NCBI GenBank assembly: GCA_016778465.1
Contig: JADHPM010000001.1
Coordinates: forward strand, 1 to 64,000
DNA from: Methylophilaceae bacterium
GTDB taxonomy: Bacteria > Pseudomonadota > Gammaproteobacteria > Burkholderiales > Methylophilaceae
DNA: 64,000 nt
Reading direction: 5' to 3'
Part shown: in pieces, positions 34,016-42,993 of the stretch
Position numbering within the stretch: the stretch's first letter is position 1
Layout: each line of letters begins with the position of its first letter
The notes under the pieces: model-generated
Told to the model about the DNA's origin: nothing
Databases searched by the model: none
The model's input: only the letters and a program-made list of their open reading frames with translations
Program-made: the position numbers and the translations under genes

Positions 34016-34097
34016 GCTCGAAAGAATTAGAGATAATCATGAGGTCAGCTTGTATTTAACAAGGTATAATTTGGCAACAAAAAATTAAGGATATAAC

Positions 34098-34988
34098 ATG
34101 TTCAAACATCTATTCAAGACGACAATCATTTTATTATTTAGCACATCAATGGTAATTGCTGATACTAGAACCGTTGATGTAAATCCCGATGAAGGAAAGC
34201 TAGGTGGTGTTCGCCGCGTACCCAAAGCTGATGAATTCAAAGTTTGTGCGGACCAAGATAATCTACCTTATTCTAATGCTGACGGCGAAGGCTTTGAAAA
34301 TAAAATTGCCGAAGTCCTCGCTGCAGATTTGGGTCGTGAATTAACATACCAATTTTGGCCTGATCGCTTTGGTTTTTTAAGAAACACGCTAAATGGTTAC
34401 CGATGTGATTATGTTATTGGTACAAATACCACTTATGACGCGGTAAATACCACTAAACCTTATTATCGAGCTGGACATGTTTGGGTTTATCGTAAGGACA
34501 GTGGTTTCAATATTGAGAACTGGGATTCACCTGATTTAAGAAAAGGTGTGATTGGTGTTAATGATAAAAGTCCAGTCGCGGTGGCTTTAAATGCTAATGG
34601 TCTAATGTTTAATGCGAGACCTTATCGTATTCAGCGCGATTTAAATCAATCACCAGGACAAAAGATTGAAGATTTGGCTGAAGGAAAGATTGATATTGCA
34701 ATTGAGTGGGGACCTATTGGAGGGTATTATGCAAAACAATCCAAAGTCGAAATGGTTGTGGTTCAAATTCCTGAGTATGCAACAGACCAGTCACGACTTA
34801 CCGGAAAAACAAACTGGAATATCTCGGCTGGTGTCAGAAAGAAAGAAGATGATCGTCGAGATGAAGTTGAGGCCGCAATCTTTAGAAATTTAGATAAGAT
34901 CAAAAAGATAATGGATGAGTTTGGTATTCCATACACAGACCCAACCTTTGCGGATCGTTTAGACGGTTACAAACGCCATAAAAATTAG
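34098..34988 (+). CDS. xoxJ: XoxJ, periplasmic substrate-binding-like partner of XoxF
   Basis: The 296-residue protein has a signal peptide (MFKHLFKTTIILLFSTSMVIA) and a bacterial extracellular solute-binding fold (SBP family 3) with FKVCADQDNLPYSNADGEGFENKIA at its start and an ELTYQFWPDRFGFLRNTL stretch, as in MxaJ/XoxJ. XoxJ is thought to help activate or assemble XoxF; no amino-acid transport partner is present. AAGGA precedes the ATG at 34098. It is separated from xoxF by a terminator and from xoxG by 162 nt. Confidence 0.92.
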   Translation: MFKHLFKTTIILLFSTSMVIADTRTVDVNPDEGKLGGVRRVPKADEFKVCADQDNLPYSNADGEGFENKIAEVLAADLGRELTYQFWPDRFGFLRNTLNGYRCDYVIGTNTTYDAVNTTKPYYRAGHVWVYRKDSGFNIENWDSPDLRKGVIGVNDKSPVAVALNANGLMFNARPYRIQRDLNQSPGQKIEDLAEGKIDIAIEWGPIGGYYAKQSKVEMVVVQIPEYATDQSRLTGKTNWNISAGVRKKEDDRRDEVEAAIFRNLDKIKKIMDEFGIPYTDPTFADRLDGYKRHKN

Positions 34989-35150
34989 TTTTTTTTTGGT
35001 CAAAAAGGGTGACATAAACTTTAAAAATTAGTAAGATTAATGGTTAGGAAATCTTAAACGTTCTAATTAATTTAATCCCTTATTGCAAGGAACTTATAGC
35101 TTTTTAGGTGTCCTACTTTTAGGAATGCTAAAAAGAATACGGAGATATTT

Positions 35151-35669
35151 ATGTTAAATAAAAAAATAATTTTGTCATCACTACTTATTGCGATGATTAG
35201 TGTGGCAGGTATTGCTAGTGCTAAAGTCAAATTAATCAAAACCACTGACGGAACAGAATTCACAATTCCAAAAGAGGGCCTTAAGGGAACACCGGCTGAA
35301 GAAGAATTTCTAAAAACTGGTAAAAACATTTATGTGGGTGATGCGGAAGCTGAAAAGCGAGGAAAAAAGCGCTTTGGTTACTGGTCATGCACGCAATGCC
35401 ATGGTCCAACTGCGAAAGGTCAAGTGGGTCCAGGTTTAGTTGGTCCTACTTTTAAGTATCCAAAAGACATTACCAATCAAGGTATGTTTGAGACAATTTG
35501 GTGGGGTACTAATGGCGGTATGGGCGGTAAAGGTTTTGGTGTAATGGCTGCTGATGATGGCCTCTCTGTTGATGAACTCTTAAAAATTATTGCATGGGTG
35601 CGTACGCAGGGTAGTCAAGGTGTGACAGGTAATGAAGAAGATCAAATGAAGAAGTTTTTAAAGAATTAA
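35151..35669 (+). CDS. xoxG: Cytochrome c XoxG, electron acceptor of XoxF
   Basis: The 172-residue protein has a signal peptide (to about residue 24, GIASA) and one class I c-heme site, WSCTQCHGPTAKGQVGPG. The distal Met ligand is probably in GGMGGKGFGVM. It belongs to the XoxG/cytochrome cL group. GGAG lies 8 nt before the ATG at 35151. It is followed by a long hairpin terminator and then a close paralogue at 35747. Confidence 0.92.
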   Translation: MLNKKIILSSLLIAMISVAGIASAKVKLIKTTDGTEFTIPKEGLKGTPAEEEFLKTGKNIYVGDAEAEKRGKKRFGYWSCTQCHGPTAKGQVGPGLVGPTFKYPKDITNQGMFETIWWGTNGGMGGKGFGVMAADDGLSVDELLKIIAWVRTQGSQGVTGNEEDQMKKFLKN

Positions 35670-35700
35670 GCTTCGTTACAACTCAGCAATAAATAAATTT

Positions 35701-35736
35701 AAAGACTGAAGTATAATTACTTCAGTCTTTTTTTTT
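35701..35736 (+). terminator. Long-stem terminator between xoxG and the second cytochrome
   Basis: A 13-bp perfect stem (35701-35713 with 35718-35730, core GACTGAAGTA/TACTTCAGTC) has a TAAT loop and a T run to 35736. The T run ends only 10 nt before the next start codon at 35747. Confidence 0.94.
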
Positions 35737-35746
35737 AAGTTTTAGT

Positions 35747-36223
35747 ATGTCCAAAAATCTTGTTTTTGTTTTATTTTTTTCTTTCATCTTAGTAGCATGT
35801 TCAGATTCCTCACAGTCCATACACTTTATTAAGACCACCGATGGTTCGACACTTAATATAGATCGAGAACTTTTTGATACAGTGGCAGCAAAACATTTTT
35901 TAGCTACTGGAGAAAATTTGTATATAGGTGACGCAGAAGCAATCAAATATGGAAAAAAACGTTATAACTTATGGTCTTGTACACAATGCCATGGCCCGAC
36001 CGCGAAAGGTCAGGTGGGGCCAGGGCTAATAGGGCCAGATTTTAAATATCCCAAAGACGCAACTAACAAAGGCATGTTTGAAACAATTTGGGCAGGAACT
36101 AACGGTGGTATGGGTGCAAAAGGCTTTGGCTTGATGGTTCCAGATGACGGCATAACCCCTGATGAGCTATTACAGATCATTGCTTTTATTAGAAGTAATG
36201 GAAAAATTACTGGGAATGAATAA
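35747..36223 (+). CDS. Second XoxG-like cytochrome c, predicted lipoprotein
   Basis: The 158-residue protein resembles XoxG closely: both share an IKTTDG segment, GDAEA, WSCTQCHGPTAKGQVGPG, FKYPKD and GMFETIW. Unlike XoxG it has a lipoprotein signal (FSFILVACSDSS, Cys at about residue 18), so it should be tethered to a membrane. No Shine-Dalgarno sequence precedes the ATG, and a strong terminator ends 10 nt upstream. ndh starts 3 nt after its stop, so these two genes form a unit. It may pass electrons between XoxF or XoxG and a terminal oxidase; this is inference. Confidence 0.87.
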   Translation: MSKNLVFVLFFSFILVACSDSSQSIHFIKTTDGSTLNIDRELFDTVAAKHFLATGENLYIGDAEAIKYGKKRYNLWSCTQCHGPTAKGQVGPGLIGPDFKYPKDATNKGMFETIWAGTNGGMGAKGFGLMVPDDGITPDELLQIIAFIRSNGKITGNE

Positions 36224-36226
36224 AAT

Positions 36227-37552
36227 ATGAATAGTCGGGAATTACATAAAGTTGTTATCGTTGGAGGTGGGGCAGGCGGACTTGAGCTGGCAACCAAATT
36301 AGGCGATTCGCTTGGTAAAAAAAAGAAAGCTGAAATCACCTTAGTTGATGCTAAAAAGACGCACGTTTGGAAGCCACTGCTGCATGAAATTGCTGCTGGC
36401 AGTCTTAATCCTGATAAAGACGAGCTCGATTATTTAGCCCAAGCACATTGGCATCATTTTCATTTTCGCTTAGGGATGATGGATGGGATTGATCGAGAAA
36501 ATAAGAAGATTTCACTAGCCCCGTTTCAAGATAGCGAGGGTAATGAAGTTATTCCAAGACGCTATTTTTCTTACGACACCTTAGTTATTGCTGTTGGTAG
36601 CACTATTAATAATTTTGGTATTCAGGGTGTTGCTGAAAATGCCATTGCATTAGATACGCAGCATCAAGCAGAACGATTCCACCAAAAATTACACAATGCT
36701 ATTTTAAAAGCGCAAACACAAAAAGATGAAATTAAACCAGGCCAATTAGAGGTAGTTATTGTTGGCGCAGGGGCAACGGGAGTTGAGTTGGCGGCAGAAC
36801 TTCACAAGGCGACAAGAGAAATGACTGCTTATGGCCTAGACAAGATCAATCCTGATAGGGATATCCATATCTCTATTGTTGAGGCAAGTGATCGTTTATT
36901 ACCGGCCTTACCTGAGAGAATGAGTCTTTCAGTTAGGCGTGAATTAGAGAAATTAAATATTAAACTTTTCTTAGGCGAGAGTGTTGTCGAAGTAAATCCG
37001 ACTGGAATTAAAACCAGTAACGGTAGATTTATTAAATCTTCATTAGTGGTATGGGCAGCAGGAATTAAAGCCCCGAGTTTTTTAAGCCGTTTGGGCCTTA
37101 AGACAAACAATATCAATCAAATAAATGTCTTACCATCATTGCAGACTGTCGATGATCCAAACATTTTTGCTTTTGGAGATTGTGCAAGTTGCCCTATTAA
37201 GCCCGGCGCTATCGAAACTGTTCCCCCCAGAGCACAATCGGCTCACCAACAAGCCTCTATGCTTGTGAAATCCATTCAGCAAATTGTAAAGGGTAAATTC
37301 GATATTTTACCGCAATACCGATATCAAGATTACGGTTCTTTAGTTAACTTAGGGAGTTACTCAACCGTTGGTAATTTGATGGGCTCAATAACTGGAGGCA
37401 GTATGTTTATTGAGGGTTTGATTGCACGACTTATGTATTTGCTACTCTACCAAATGCATTTACTTGCCTTACATGGTCCTTCAGTCGTTTTTTTTCGTTT
37501 AATTGCAAAATTTATAACTCGCCGAACGGAAGCACACGTGAAGCTACATTAG
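36227..37552 (+). CDS. ndh: Type II NADH dehydrogenase (NDH-2)
   Basis: A single-subunit FAD enzyme that oxidises NADH and reduces quinone without pumping protons. The 441 residues show the FAD motif VVIVGGGAGGLELATKLG, the NADH motif VVIVGAGATGVELAAEL, the FAD-closing segment NIFAFGDCASCP, and a hydrophobic C-terminal part (LIARLMYLLLYQMHLLALHG) that anchors it to the membrane. It lies 3 nt after the lipoprotein cytochrome gene. Together with Fds at 44052-50015, which makes NADH from formate, it completes a route from formate to quinone. Confidence 0.93.
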   Translation: MNSRELHKVVIVGGGAGGLELATKLGDSLGKKKKAEITLVDAKKTHVWKPLLHEIAAGSLNPDKDELDYLAQAHWHHFHFRLGMMDGIDRENKKISLAPFQDSEGNEVIPRRYFSYDTLVIAVGSTINNFGIQGVAENAIALDTQHQAERFHQKLHNAILKAQTQKDEIKPGQLEVVIVGAGATGVELAAELHKATREMTAYGLDKINPDRDIHISIVEASDRLLPALPERMSLSVRRELEKLNIKLFLGESVVEVNPTGIKTSNGRFIKSSLVVWAAGIKAPSFLSRLGLKTNNINQINVLPSLQTVDDPNIFAFGDCASCPIKPGAIETVPPRAQSAHQQASMLVKSIQQIVKGKFDILPQYRYQDYGSLVNLGSYSTVGNLMGSITGGSMFIEGLIARLMYLLLYQMHLLALHGPSVVFFRLIAKFITRRTEAHVKLH

Positions 37553-38745
37553 GACATTCCTTTTTCCTCATAATGAATGCGCGCGATAATCATCGCAAAT
37601 ATTACGAATAAACCAAAAATAAAGACTATGGCGGTAATTGGTAAGTCATATTTGACCATAATGGTATAGGTTCCGCTGAGGATAAGAATACCTAGGTTCT
37701 CGCTAAAATTTTGAACGGCTATGGAGTGTCCAGAGCCAACGAGTTTATGCCCCCGGTGCTGCAATAGAGCGTTCATGGGTACAATTAAAAAACCACTAAA
37801 AATACCAATTAGCAGGAGAACAAGTGCTGCGATATACCATGCAGTGATGAATGTCATGGCGCACACAAAAAATCCCATGAGCACGCCAATGAATAAAATC
37901 TTTACAGAATCTCTCATTTCCACATACTTTGCCGCAATTACTGCTCCTATGGCAACACCAAGAGCAACAATTGCTGTGAGCATGGTTGCCTTATCAATTT
38001 CGTAATTTAGAGCGTAAGCTGCCCAAGCGATAATCACCAATCGCAACGTTGCGCCCGCACCCCAAAAAAGTGTGGTAATTGCCAACGATAATTGCCCACC
38101 AAAGCGATCTTTGCAAAGCTTCGTTGCTGATTTTATAAAATCTTTAAAGAGGAACCAAGGATTTTTTTTCTCAACCTTATGCTCAATAGGCAATTTAGGT
38201 ATGTAGCGATTAAAAATAGCAGCCAGTAAATAGAGTGCTGCAATGATCAGTATTGCATGATGCACATTATAACTTGCCAGGAGTCCGCCCACAATTGCGC
38301 CTAGAATAATAGCAGCAACTGTGGTGCCTTCAACCCATCCGTTAGCTGGTACCAAAGATTTTTCTGGTAAGAGCTCAGTCAAAATTCCATACTTTGCAGG
38401 CGAATAAGTCGCAGCTCCTATGCCTACAATGCCATAAGCGTAGAGAGGTTGCATTCCAAAAAACATCGCTAAACAGCCTATAAGTTTTATTCCATTTGAA
38501 ATAAACATGACTTGTCCTTTTGGTTTGGAGTCAGCAAACGCGCCTACAATTGGCGCAAGGACAATGTATGATATGACAAAAAACTGTAAGAGGAGTGGTT
38601 GATGCCATTTTGGCGCATCCATTTGTGCTAGCAAAGCAATAGCTGCAAAAAGAAGAGCATTGTCGGCAAGGGCAGATAAAAATTGGGCTGTTAGATAAGC
38701 ATAAAACCCCTTTGATTGAATAGCTTTAGAGGATATCTGCTGCAT
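37549..38745 (-). CDS. lplT: Lysophospholipid transporter LplT-like MFS protein
   Basis: The 398-residue MFS protein has about 12 hydrophobic segments. The start KGFYAYLTAQFLSALADNALLFAAIALLAQ and the GRGHK-like LLQHRGHKLVGSGHSIAVQNF stretch are typical of LplT, which flips lysophosphatidylethanolamine inward for reacylation. The usual partner aas is not adjacent. It overlaps phoH by 20 nt and ndh by 4 nt. Confidence 0.87.
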   Translation of the reverse strand: MQQISSKAIQSKGFYAYLTAQFLSALADNALLFAAIALLAQMDAPKWHQPLLLQFFVISYIVLAPIVGAFADSKPKGQVMFISNGIKLIGCLAMFFGMQPLYAYGIVGIGAATYSPAKYGILTELLPEKSLVPANGWVEGTTVAAIILGAIVGGLLASYNVHHAILIIAALYLLAAIFNRYIPKLPIEHKVEKKNPWFLFKDFIKSATKLCKDRFGGQLSLAITTLFWGAGATLRLVIIAWAAYALNYEIDKATMLTAIVALGVAIGAVIAAKYVEMRDSVKILFIGVLMGFFVCAMTFITAWYIAALVLLLIGIFSGFLIVPMNALLQHRGHKLVGSGHSIAVQNFSENLGILILSGTYTIMVKYDLPITAIVFIFGLFVIFAMIIARIHYEEKGMS

Positions 38746-40114
38746 AATCGGCTAACCTAGATCTTTCCCCACGCATCAAAGTGACGTGACCATTATGATC
38801 CCAACCCTTAAATCTCTCGACAACATAGGTTAGACCGGAACTTCCTTCCGTAAGATAGGGGGTATCAATTTGTGCAATATTGCCTAAACATACCACTTTG
38901 GTTCCTGGCCCCGCCCGAGTTATTAGGGTTTTCATTTGTTTTGAGGTAAGGTTTTGAGCTTCGTCAATAATTAAAAATTTATTTAAGAATGTTCGGCCCC
39001 GCATGAAGTTAAGGGATTTAATTTTAATTCGTGAACGAATTAAATCTTGAGTGGCAGCTCTGCCCCAATCCCCTGCATCGTCATCGGATTTGTTGAGAAC
39101 ATCAAGATTATCTTCAAGCGCCCCCATCCATGGAGTCATTTTTTCCTCTTCCGTACCTGGCAGAAAGCCTATATCCTCGCCAACGGATACTGTGACACGT
39201 GTCATGATAATTTCACTGTATTTTTTTTTATCTAACACTTGAGCGAGGCCAGCAGCAAGCGTTAGTAAAGTTTTTCCCGTACCAGCTTGCCCTAATAAAG
39301 TGACAAAATCGATTTCGGGATCCATTAACAAGTTTAACGCAAAATTTTGCTCACGATTTCTTGCGTTTATGCCCCAAACATTGAACTTGGGATTAGTGAA
39401 ATCATGCACTACCTGCAATGTCGCTGTTTTTTTCTCAACGGTTTTAACAATTGCATGAAAAGGTTTATCAAACTCATAGTAAAGAAATTCGTTGTTGAGA
39501 AAGCCATCACACGTGGGTCCAGACAGCCGATAAAACATTTTTCCTTCGTCTTGCCAGGATTCCATTGCTTTACTATGTTTCTCCCAAAAGTCTTCTGGAA
39601 GTTCACGCACCCCCGAATAAAGTAATTCAGTGTCCTCCATGACTTTGTCATTAAAGTAGTCCTCAGCGCTAATTCCAAGCGTTCTTGCCTTGATTCGAAT
39701 ATTAATGTCTTTGGAAACAAGAATAACCTCGCGACTTTTATGTTCTTTTTTCAGATAAGCAACAACACTTAAAATTTGGTTATCAGCGATATTACCCGCA
39801 AGCATAGGCAGGTCAAATTTGATGGGGTGTGTTTGTAAAAAAAGACGCCCTGCAATATGATTTCCATTTGTGTCAAGCGGGCAGCCATTCTCAAGGCCAT
39901 CAAGACATGGAGTCATAATTTCTTCCAAGTAACGACTTGTTTGTCTTGCATTTCTTGCAACTTCCGATAAACCCTTTTTTATATTATCTAATTCCTCAAG
40001 AGTTACCATGGGCAAATAGATATCGTGCTCCTCAAAACGAAAGAGACTTGAAGGATCATGCAGTAATACATTAGTGTCAAGCACGAAGAATTTGGTATTA
40101 TTTTTTTTGGGCAT
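38726..40114 (-). CDS. PhoH family ATPase with N-terminal PIN domain (PhoH2-like)
   Basis: An N-terminal PIN nuclease-like domain (residues about 8-150: FVLDTNVLLHDPSSLFRF and VSKDINIRIKARTLGI) is joined to a PhoH ATPase domain (about 250-462) with the P-loop LLGQAGTGKTLLTLAAGLAQ, Walker B FLIIDEAQNLTSKQMKTL, and GERSRLADYAADIL at the end. PIN-PhoH proteins are linked to RNA unwinding and cleavage. Length 462 is normal. It is transcribed with lplT downstream and lies 3 nt from the peroxiredoxin gene. Confidence 0.9.
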   Translation of the reverse strand: MPKKNNTKFFVLDTNVLLHDPSSLFRFEEHDIYLPMVTLEELDNIKKGLSEVARNARQTSRYLEEIMTPCLDGLENGCPLDTNGNHIAGRLFLQTHPIKFDLPMLAGNIADNQILSVVAYLKKEHKSREVILVSKDINIRIKARTLGISAEDYFNDKVMEDTELLYSGVRELPEDFWEKHSKAMESWQDEGKMFYRLSGPTCDGFLNNEFLYYEFDKPFHAIVKTVEKKTATLQVVHDFTNPKFNVWGINARNREQNFALNLLMDPEIDFVTLLGQAGTGKTLLTLAAGLAQVLDKKKYSEIIMTRVTVSVGEDIGFLPGTEEEKMTPWMGALEDNLDVLNKSDDDAGDWGRAATQDLIRSRIKIKSLNFMRGRTFLNKFLIIDEAQNLTSKQMKTLITRAGPGTKVVCLGNIAQIDTPYLTEGSSGLTYVVERFKGWDHNGHVTLMRGERSRLADYAADIL

Positions 40115-40117
40115 TAT

Positions 40118-40588
40118 TTAGGAATTTTCTTTTAATTGGTTCAGTACTTCAACGACGTGGCCATCAACTTTAACTTTTCTCCACTCATGGATTAATATGC
40201 CATCCTTATTAATTAAAAACGTACTTCTTTCAATCCCCTGAACTTGTTTTCCATACATATTCTTCATTTTGATGACATCAAAAATTTTGCAAGCAATCTC
40301 GTCAGGATCTGAAAGTAGCTCAAATGGAAAATTGTATTTTGTTTTGAAATTTTCATGTGATTTAATTGAGTCTCTTGAGAGGCCAAAAACTTCTGTATTT
40401 AGTTTTTGAAATTCCTCATAATGATCTTTAAAGTCAATGCCCTCATTCGTGCAACCTGGAGTTGAGTCTTTAGGGTAAAAATATAAGACAATATTTTTAC
40501 CTAAGAAATTCTCAAGAGTAAATTGCAGGCCCGATGTACCGGTAAGTGAAAAATTTGGTATTTTACTTCCCAGACTTACATCTGTCAT
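40118..40588 (-). CDS. bcp: Peroxiredoxin, Bcp/PrxQ type
   Basis: A 156-residue thiol peroxidase of the BCP/PrxQ branch, with GSKIPNFSL, YFYPKDSTPGCTNEG (peroxidatic Cys46) and FGLSRDSIKSHENF. E. coli Bcp has its resolving Cys 5 residues further; here that position is not Cys (CTNEGID), and the next Cys is near residue 100. It would therefore act as a 1-Cys enzyme or use an atypical resolving Cys. phoH lies 3 nt downstream and moeA 77 nt upstream on the same strand. Confidence 0.9.
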   Translation of the reverse strand: MTDVSLGSKIPNFSLTGTSGLQFTLENFLGKNIVLYFYPKDSTPGCTNEGIDFKDHYEEFQKLNTEVFGLSRDSIKSHENFKTKYNFPFELLSDPDEIACKIFDVIKMKNMYGKQVQGIERSTFLINKDGILIHEWRKVKVDGHVVEVLNQLKENS

Positions 40589-40665
40589 AACATATTCCTT
40601 TGATTAATTTTATTTGAAGATTGACCTATTATAGCTCACAAAATTCATCCAAATACCAATGTAAT

Positions 40666-41934
40666 TTAGATAATTCCATCAAAAATTTGTATGTTTACGA
40701 TAGTATTTTTTTCAATGTTTGAATCATTTTTATCAAGCACAATAAAGCAGTTTGCTTGAGTCATGGAGCTTAGGATACCTGAGCCTTGATTTGCAGTTGG
40801 CTGCACAATCCATTCATTATTTTTTTTGATTAATACCCCTCTTTGAAATTCCAAACGCCCAGGTCTTTTTTTTATGGGCTCTATACATTTGGCATGAAAG
40901 TATGGGGGTAACTGGTAGTTAGTCTGCCCCATAATTTTTTTAATTGCAGGCTGGACAATTTGGTAAAAAGTCACCATTGATGATACTGGATTTCCAGGCA
41001 GTCCAAAATAGTGTGCCTTCATAATTTTTCCATAAGCCAGCGGGCGGCCAGGCTTTATGGAAAGCTTCCAAAACAATACCTGCCCAATTTCACTTAAAAC
41101 CTCTTTCATATAATCTGCCTTACCTACAGAGACTCCTCCAGATGTGATAATCAGATCAGCAGACTTTGCCGCTTTTAAAAGTGTTTTTTTTATAATAACC
41201 TTATCATCAAGAACATTTTTATAGTTTGTGAAATCAATATTTAAACGTTCCAACATTGCTTGAATAGAATAGCGATTACTGTCGTAGATTTGGCCAACTT
41301 TAATCTTACTTCCAACAGGAATTACTTCGTCACCCGATGAGAAGAATATGACTTTTAGTTTTTTTAAGACATTGACTGAACTTAAGCCTAGGGAGGCCAG
41401 CAGTCCAATTTCTGCGGGGCGAATAAAATGTCCTTTTGTTAATATAATTTCTCCTTTTTTCACATCCTCGCCAATATTGCGAATGTTGGCATACTTTTTT
41501 GGCAAAGAATTTATGGTGATATAGGATTCATGTTCTCTCAATAATTCAATAGGTACAACTGCATCACAACCTTTTGGAATTCGTCCTCCCGTCATGATCT
41601 GAATTGCCTCTCCAGGCCTAATACTTTTTCTTTTAATTGAACCAGCATATATTGCGCCTGTTACCTTAAAAGTTAAGCCGGTATTATTGAAAGCTATGGC
41701 ATAGCCATCCATTGCTGAATTATCATAATTTGGAACATTAATTGTAGATTTCACGTCTTTGGCTATTACTCTACCAAGAGAATTTTGGATAGGTATTTTT
41801 TCTGAAGCACTAATCGGCGTTAAAAATTTATCAAGGAATTCATGCACCTTCGCAAAATCCATAGCATTAGGATCATAGTCACTCAGACAACTTGGGTCAT
41901 CTGCTAACCTTTTTAAGTTTATGGTTTTTTTCAT
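40666..41934 (-). CDS. moeA: Molybdopterin molybdenumtransferase MoeA
   Basis: MoeA inserts molybdate into adenylylated molybdopterin. The 422 residues have VPNYDNSAMDGYAI, the MTGGRIPKGCDAVVPIE loop, SSGDEVIPVG, TSGGVSVGKADYMKEVL and PGNPVSSMVTFYQIV, all MoeA signatures. The Lys-rich N-terminal 20 residues precede the domain. It is last in the moaA-mobA-mobB-moeA series and overlaps mobB by 4 nt (ATGA). Confidence 0.94.
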   Translation of the reverse strand: MKKTINLKRLADDPSCLSDYDPNAMDFAKVHEFLDKFLTPISASEKIPIQNSLGRVIAKDVKSTINVPNYDNSAMDGYAIAFNNTGLTFKVTGAIYAGSIKRKSIRPGEAIQIMTGGRIPKGCDAVVPIELLREHESYITINSLPKKYANIRNIGEDVKKGEIILTKGHFIRPAEIGLLASLGLSSVNVLKKLKVIFFSSGDEVIPVGSKIKVGQIYDSNRYSIQAMLERLNIDFTNYKNVLDDKVIIKKTLLKAAKSADLIITSGGVSVGKADYMKEVLSEIGQVLFWKLSIKPGRPLAYGKIMKAHYFGLPGNPVSSMVTFYQIVQPAIKKIMGQTNYQLPPYFHAKCIEPIKKRPGRLEFQRGVLIKKNNEWIVQPTANQGSGILSSMTQANCFIVLDKNDSNIEKNTIVNIQIFDGII

Positions 41935-42437
41935 TGTTTTATCAAATTGAATATAAATTGTTCGACCGCATCAGTATCATTTATATCAAAGACGGGTTTA
42001 TTGCATGAGAAACTTTCATTACTAACGATTGCAATAATTGAAGAATCAATCTCAGCTAGCCGGACTTTTGATACCGATGATCTATACACCTCTATTTTTG
42101 GAAAATTTAATGATTTCAGCCCCTCTATTAAGATAAGATCAACATTTTGATCCATCTGTTTTATTGCAGCCTCAAAGGTAACAGGCTCACTCTCAAATTC
42201 TGTCAATAGAGCAGATCTTCTTGTATTCATGACCAAGGTTTGGTAGGAACCTGCTTTTCGTAATCGATAACTATCTTTTCCCTCATGGTCAATATCAAAA
42301 TCATGGTGCGCGTGTTTAACTGAAGAAATTTTTAAACCCCTTCGTATGAGACCAGGAATAATTTTTTCAATGAAAGTGGTTTTACCAGCTCCACTGTTAG
42401 AAGCAACGATAGTAAGAATAAGTGGGATTTTAGTCAT
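41931..42437 (-). CDS. mobB: Molybdopterin-guanine dinucleotide biosynthesis adaptor MobB
   Basis: MobB is a small P-loop GTPase that assists MobA. It has the P-loop IVASNSGAGKTTFIEKIIPGL, KHAHHDFDIDHEGKDSYRLRKAG and a Walker-B-like DLILIEGLKSLNFPKIEV. Length 168 is typical. ATG at 42437 is chosen over the TTG at 42443. It overlaps mobA by 8 nt and moeA by 4 nt, so all are translationally coupled. Confidence 0.93.
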   Translation of the reverse strand: MTKIPLILTIVASNSGAGKTTFIEKIIPGLIRRGLKISSVKHAHHDFDIDHEGKDSYRLRKAGSYQTLVMNTRRSALLTEFESEPVTFEAAIKQMDQNVDLILIEGLKSLNFPKIEVYRSSVSKVRLAEIDSSIIAIVSNESFSCNKPVFDINDTDAVEQFIFNLIKQ

Positions 42438-42993
42438 TTTCAATTAGCGCCAAAGCATCTTTATCATTAATATTGGTAAACGCTTTTTTATCAGCAAATT
42501 CAACAGTAACATAATTATGTGCCATAACCCATTTCAACAATTTTGCACCCTCTTTATTTACAAAATCAGGTATTTCATTTGCTAATGATTTTGAGCACAG
42601 AATAAATGTTGGCTGGAGAAAATTATTAACGCTAGGAATAACAATATCTAGATTCTTGTCATTTATAAACTGCGTTAGATACCTAACTAAATTTGCGTCA
42701 AGAAAAGGGCTATCATTTGGACAAAATTGCACCCAATCACTTTCAGCTTTGTTTAAACCAGAATAAATTCCAGTTAAAGGGCCAAAACTCTCTGAAAATT
42801 CATCTTGAAATTGAATATCCTCTGGAAATTGTTCCAAATGTTCATTGGTACTTATCCAAACCTGCCTAACTTGAGGAAATAATAAATCGTATACGTGATT
42901 AATGAGTGGCTTGCCTTTAAATTGAATTTGAGATTTATTACACCCCATTCGAGATGATTTTCCACCAGCTAAAATTACACCGTCAATTAACAC
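42430..42993 (-). CDS. mobA: Molybdenum cofactor guanylyltransferase MobA
   Basis: MobA joins GMP to molybdopterin to form MGD, which bis-MGD enzymes such as FdsA need. The 187-residue protein starts MLIDGVILAGGKSSRMGCNK with the nucleotide-binding loop, and has FCPNDSPFLDANLV near the middle (the usual Asp motif of PCDxP, here CPNDSP). Its start overlaps the moaA stop by one base. Confidence 0.92.
   Translation of the reverse strand: MLIDGVILAGGKSSRMGCNKSQIQFKGKPLINHVYDLLFPQVRQVWISTNEHLEQFPEDIQFQDEFSESFGPLTGIYSGLNKAESDWVQFCPNDSPFLDANLVRYLTQFINDKNLDIVIPSVNNFLQPTFILCSKSLANEIPDFVNKEGAKLLKWVMAHNYVTVEFADKKAFTNINDKDALALIEND

Noticed and set aside
39347-39720. Open frames on both strands inside phoH
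   Set aside because: Both are covered by the continuous PIN-PhoH coding sequence.
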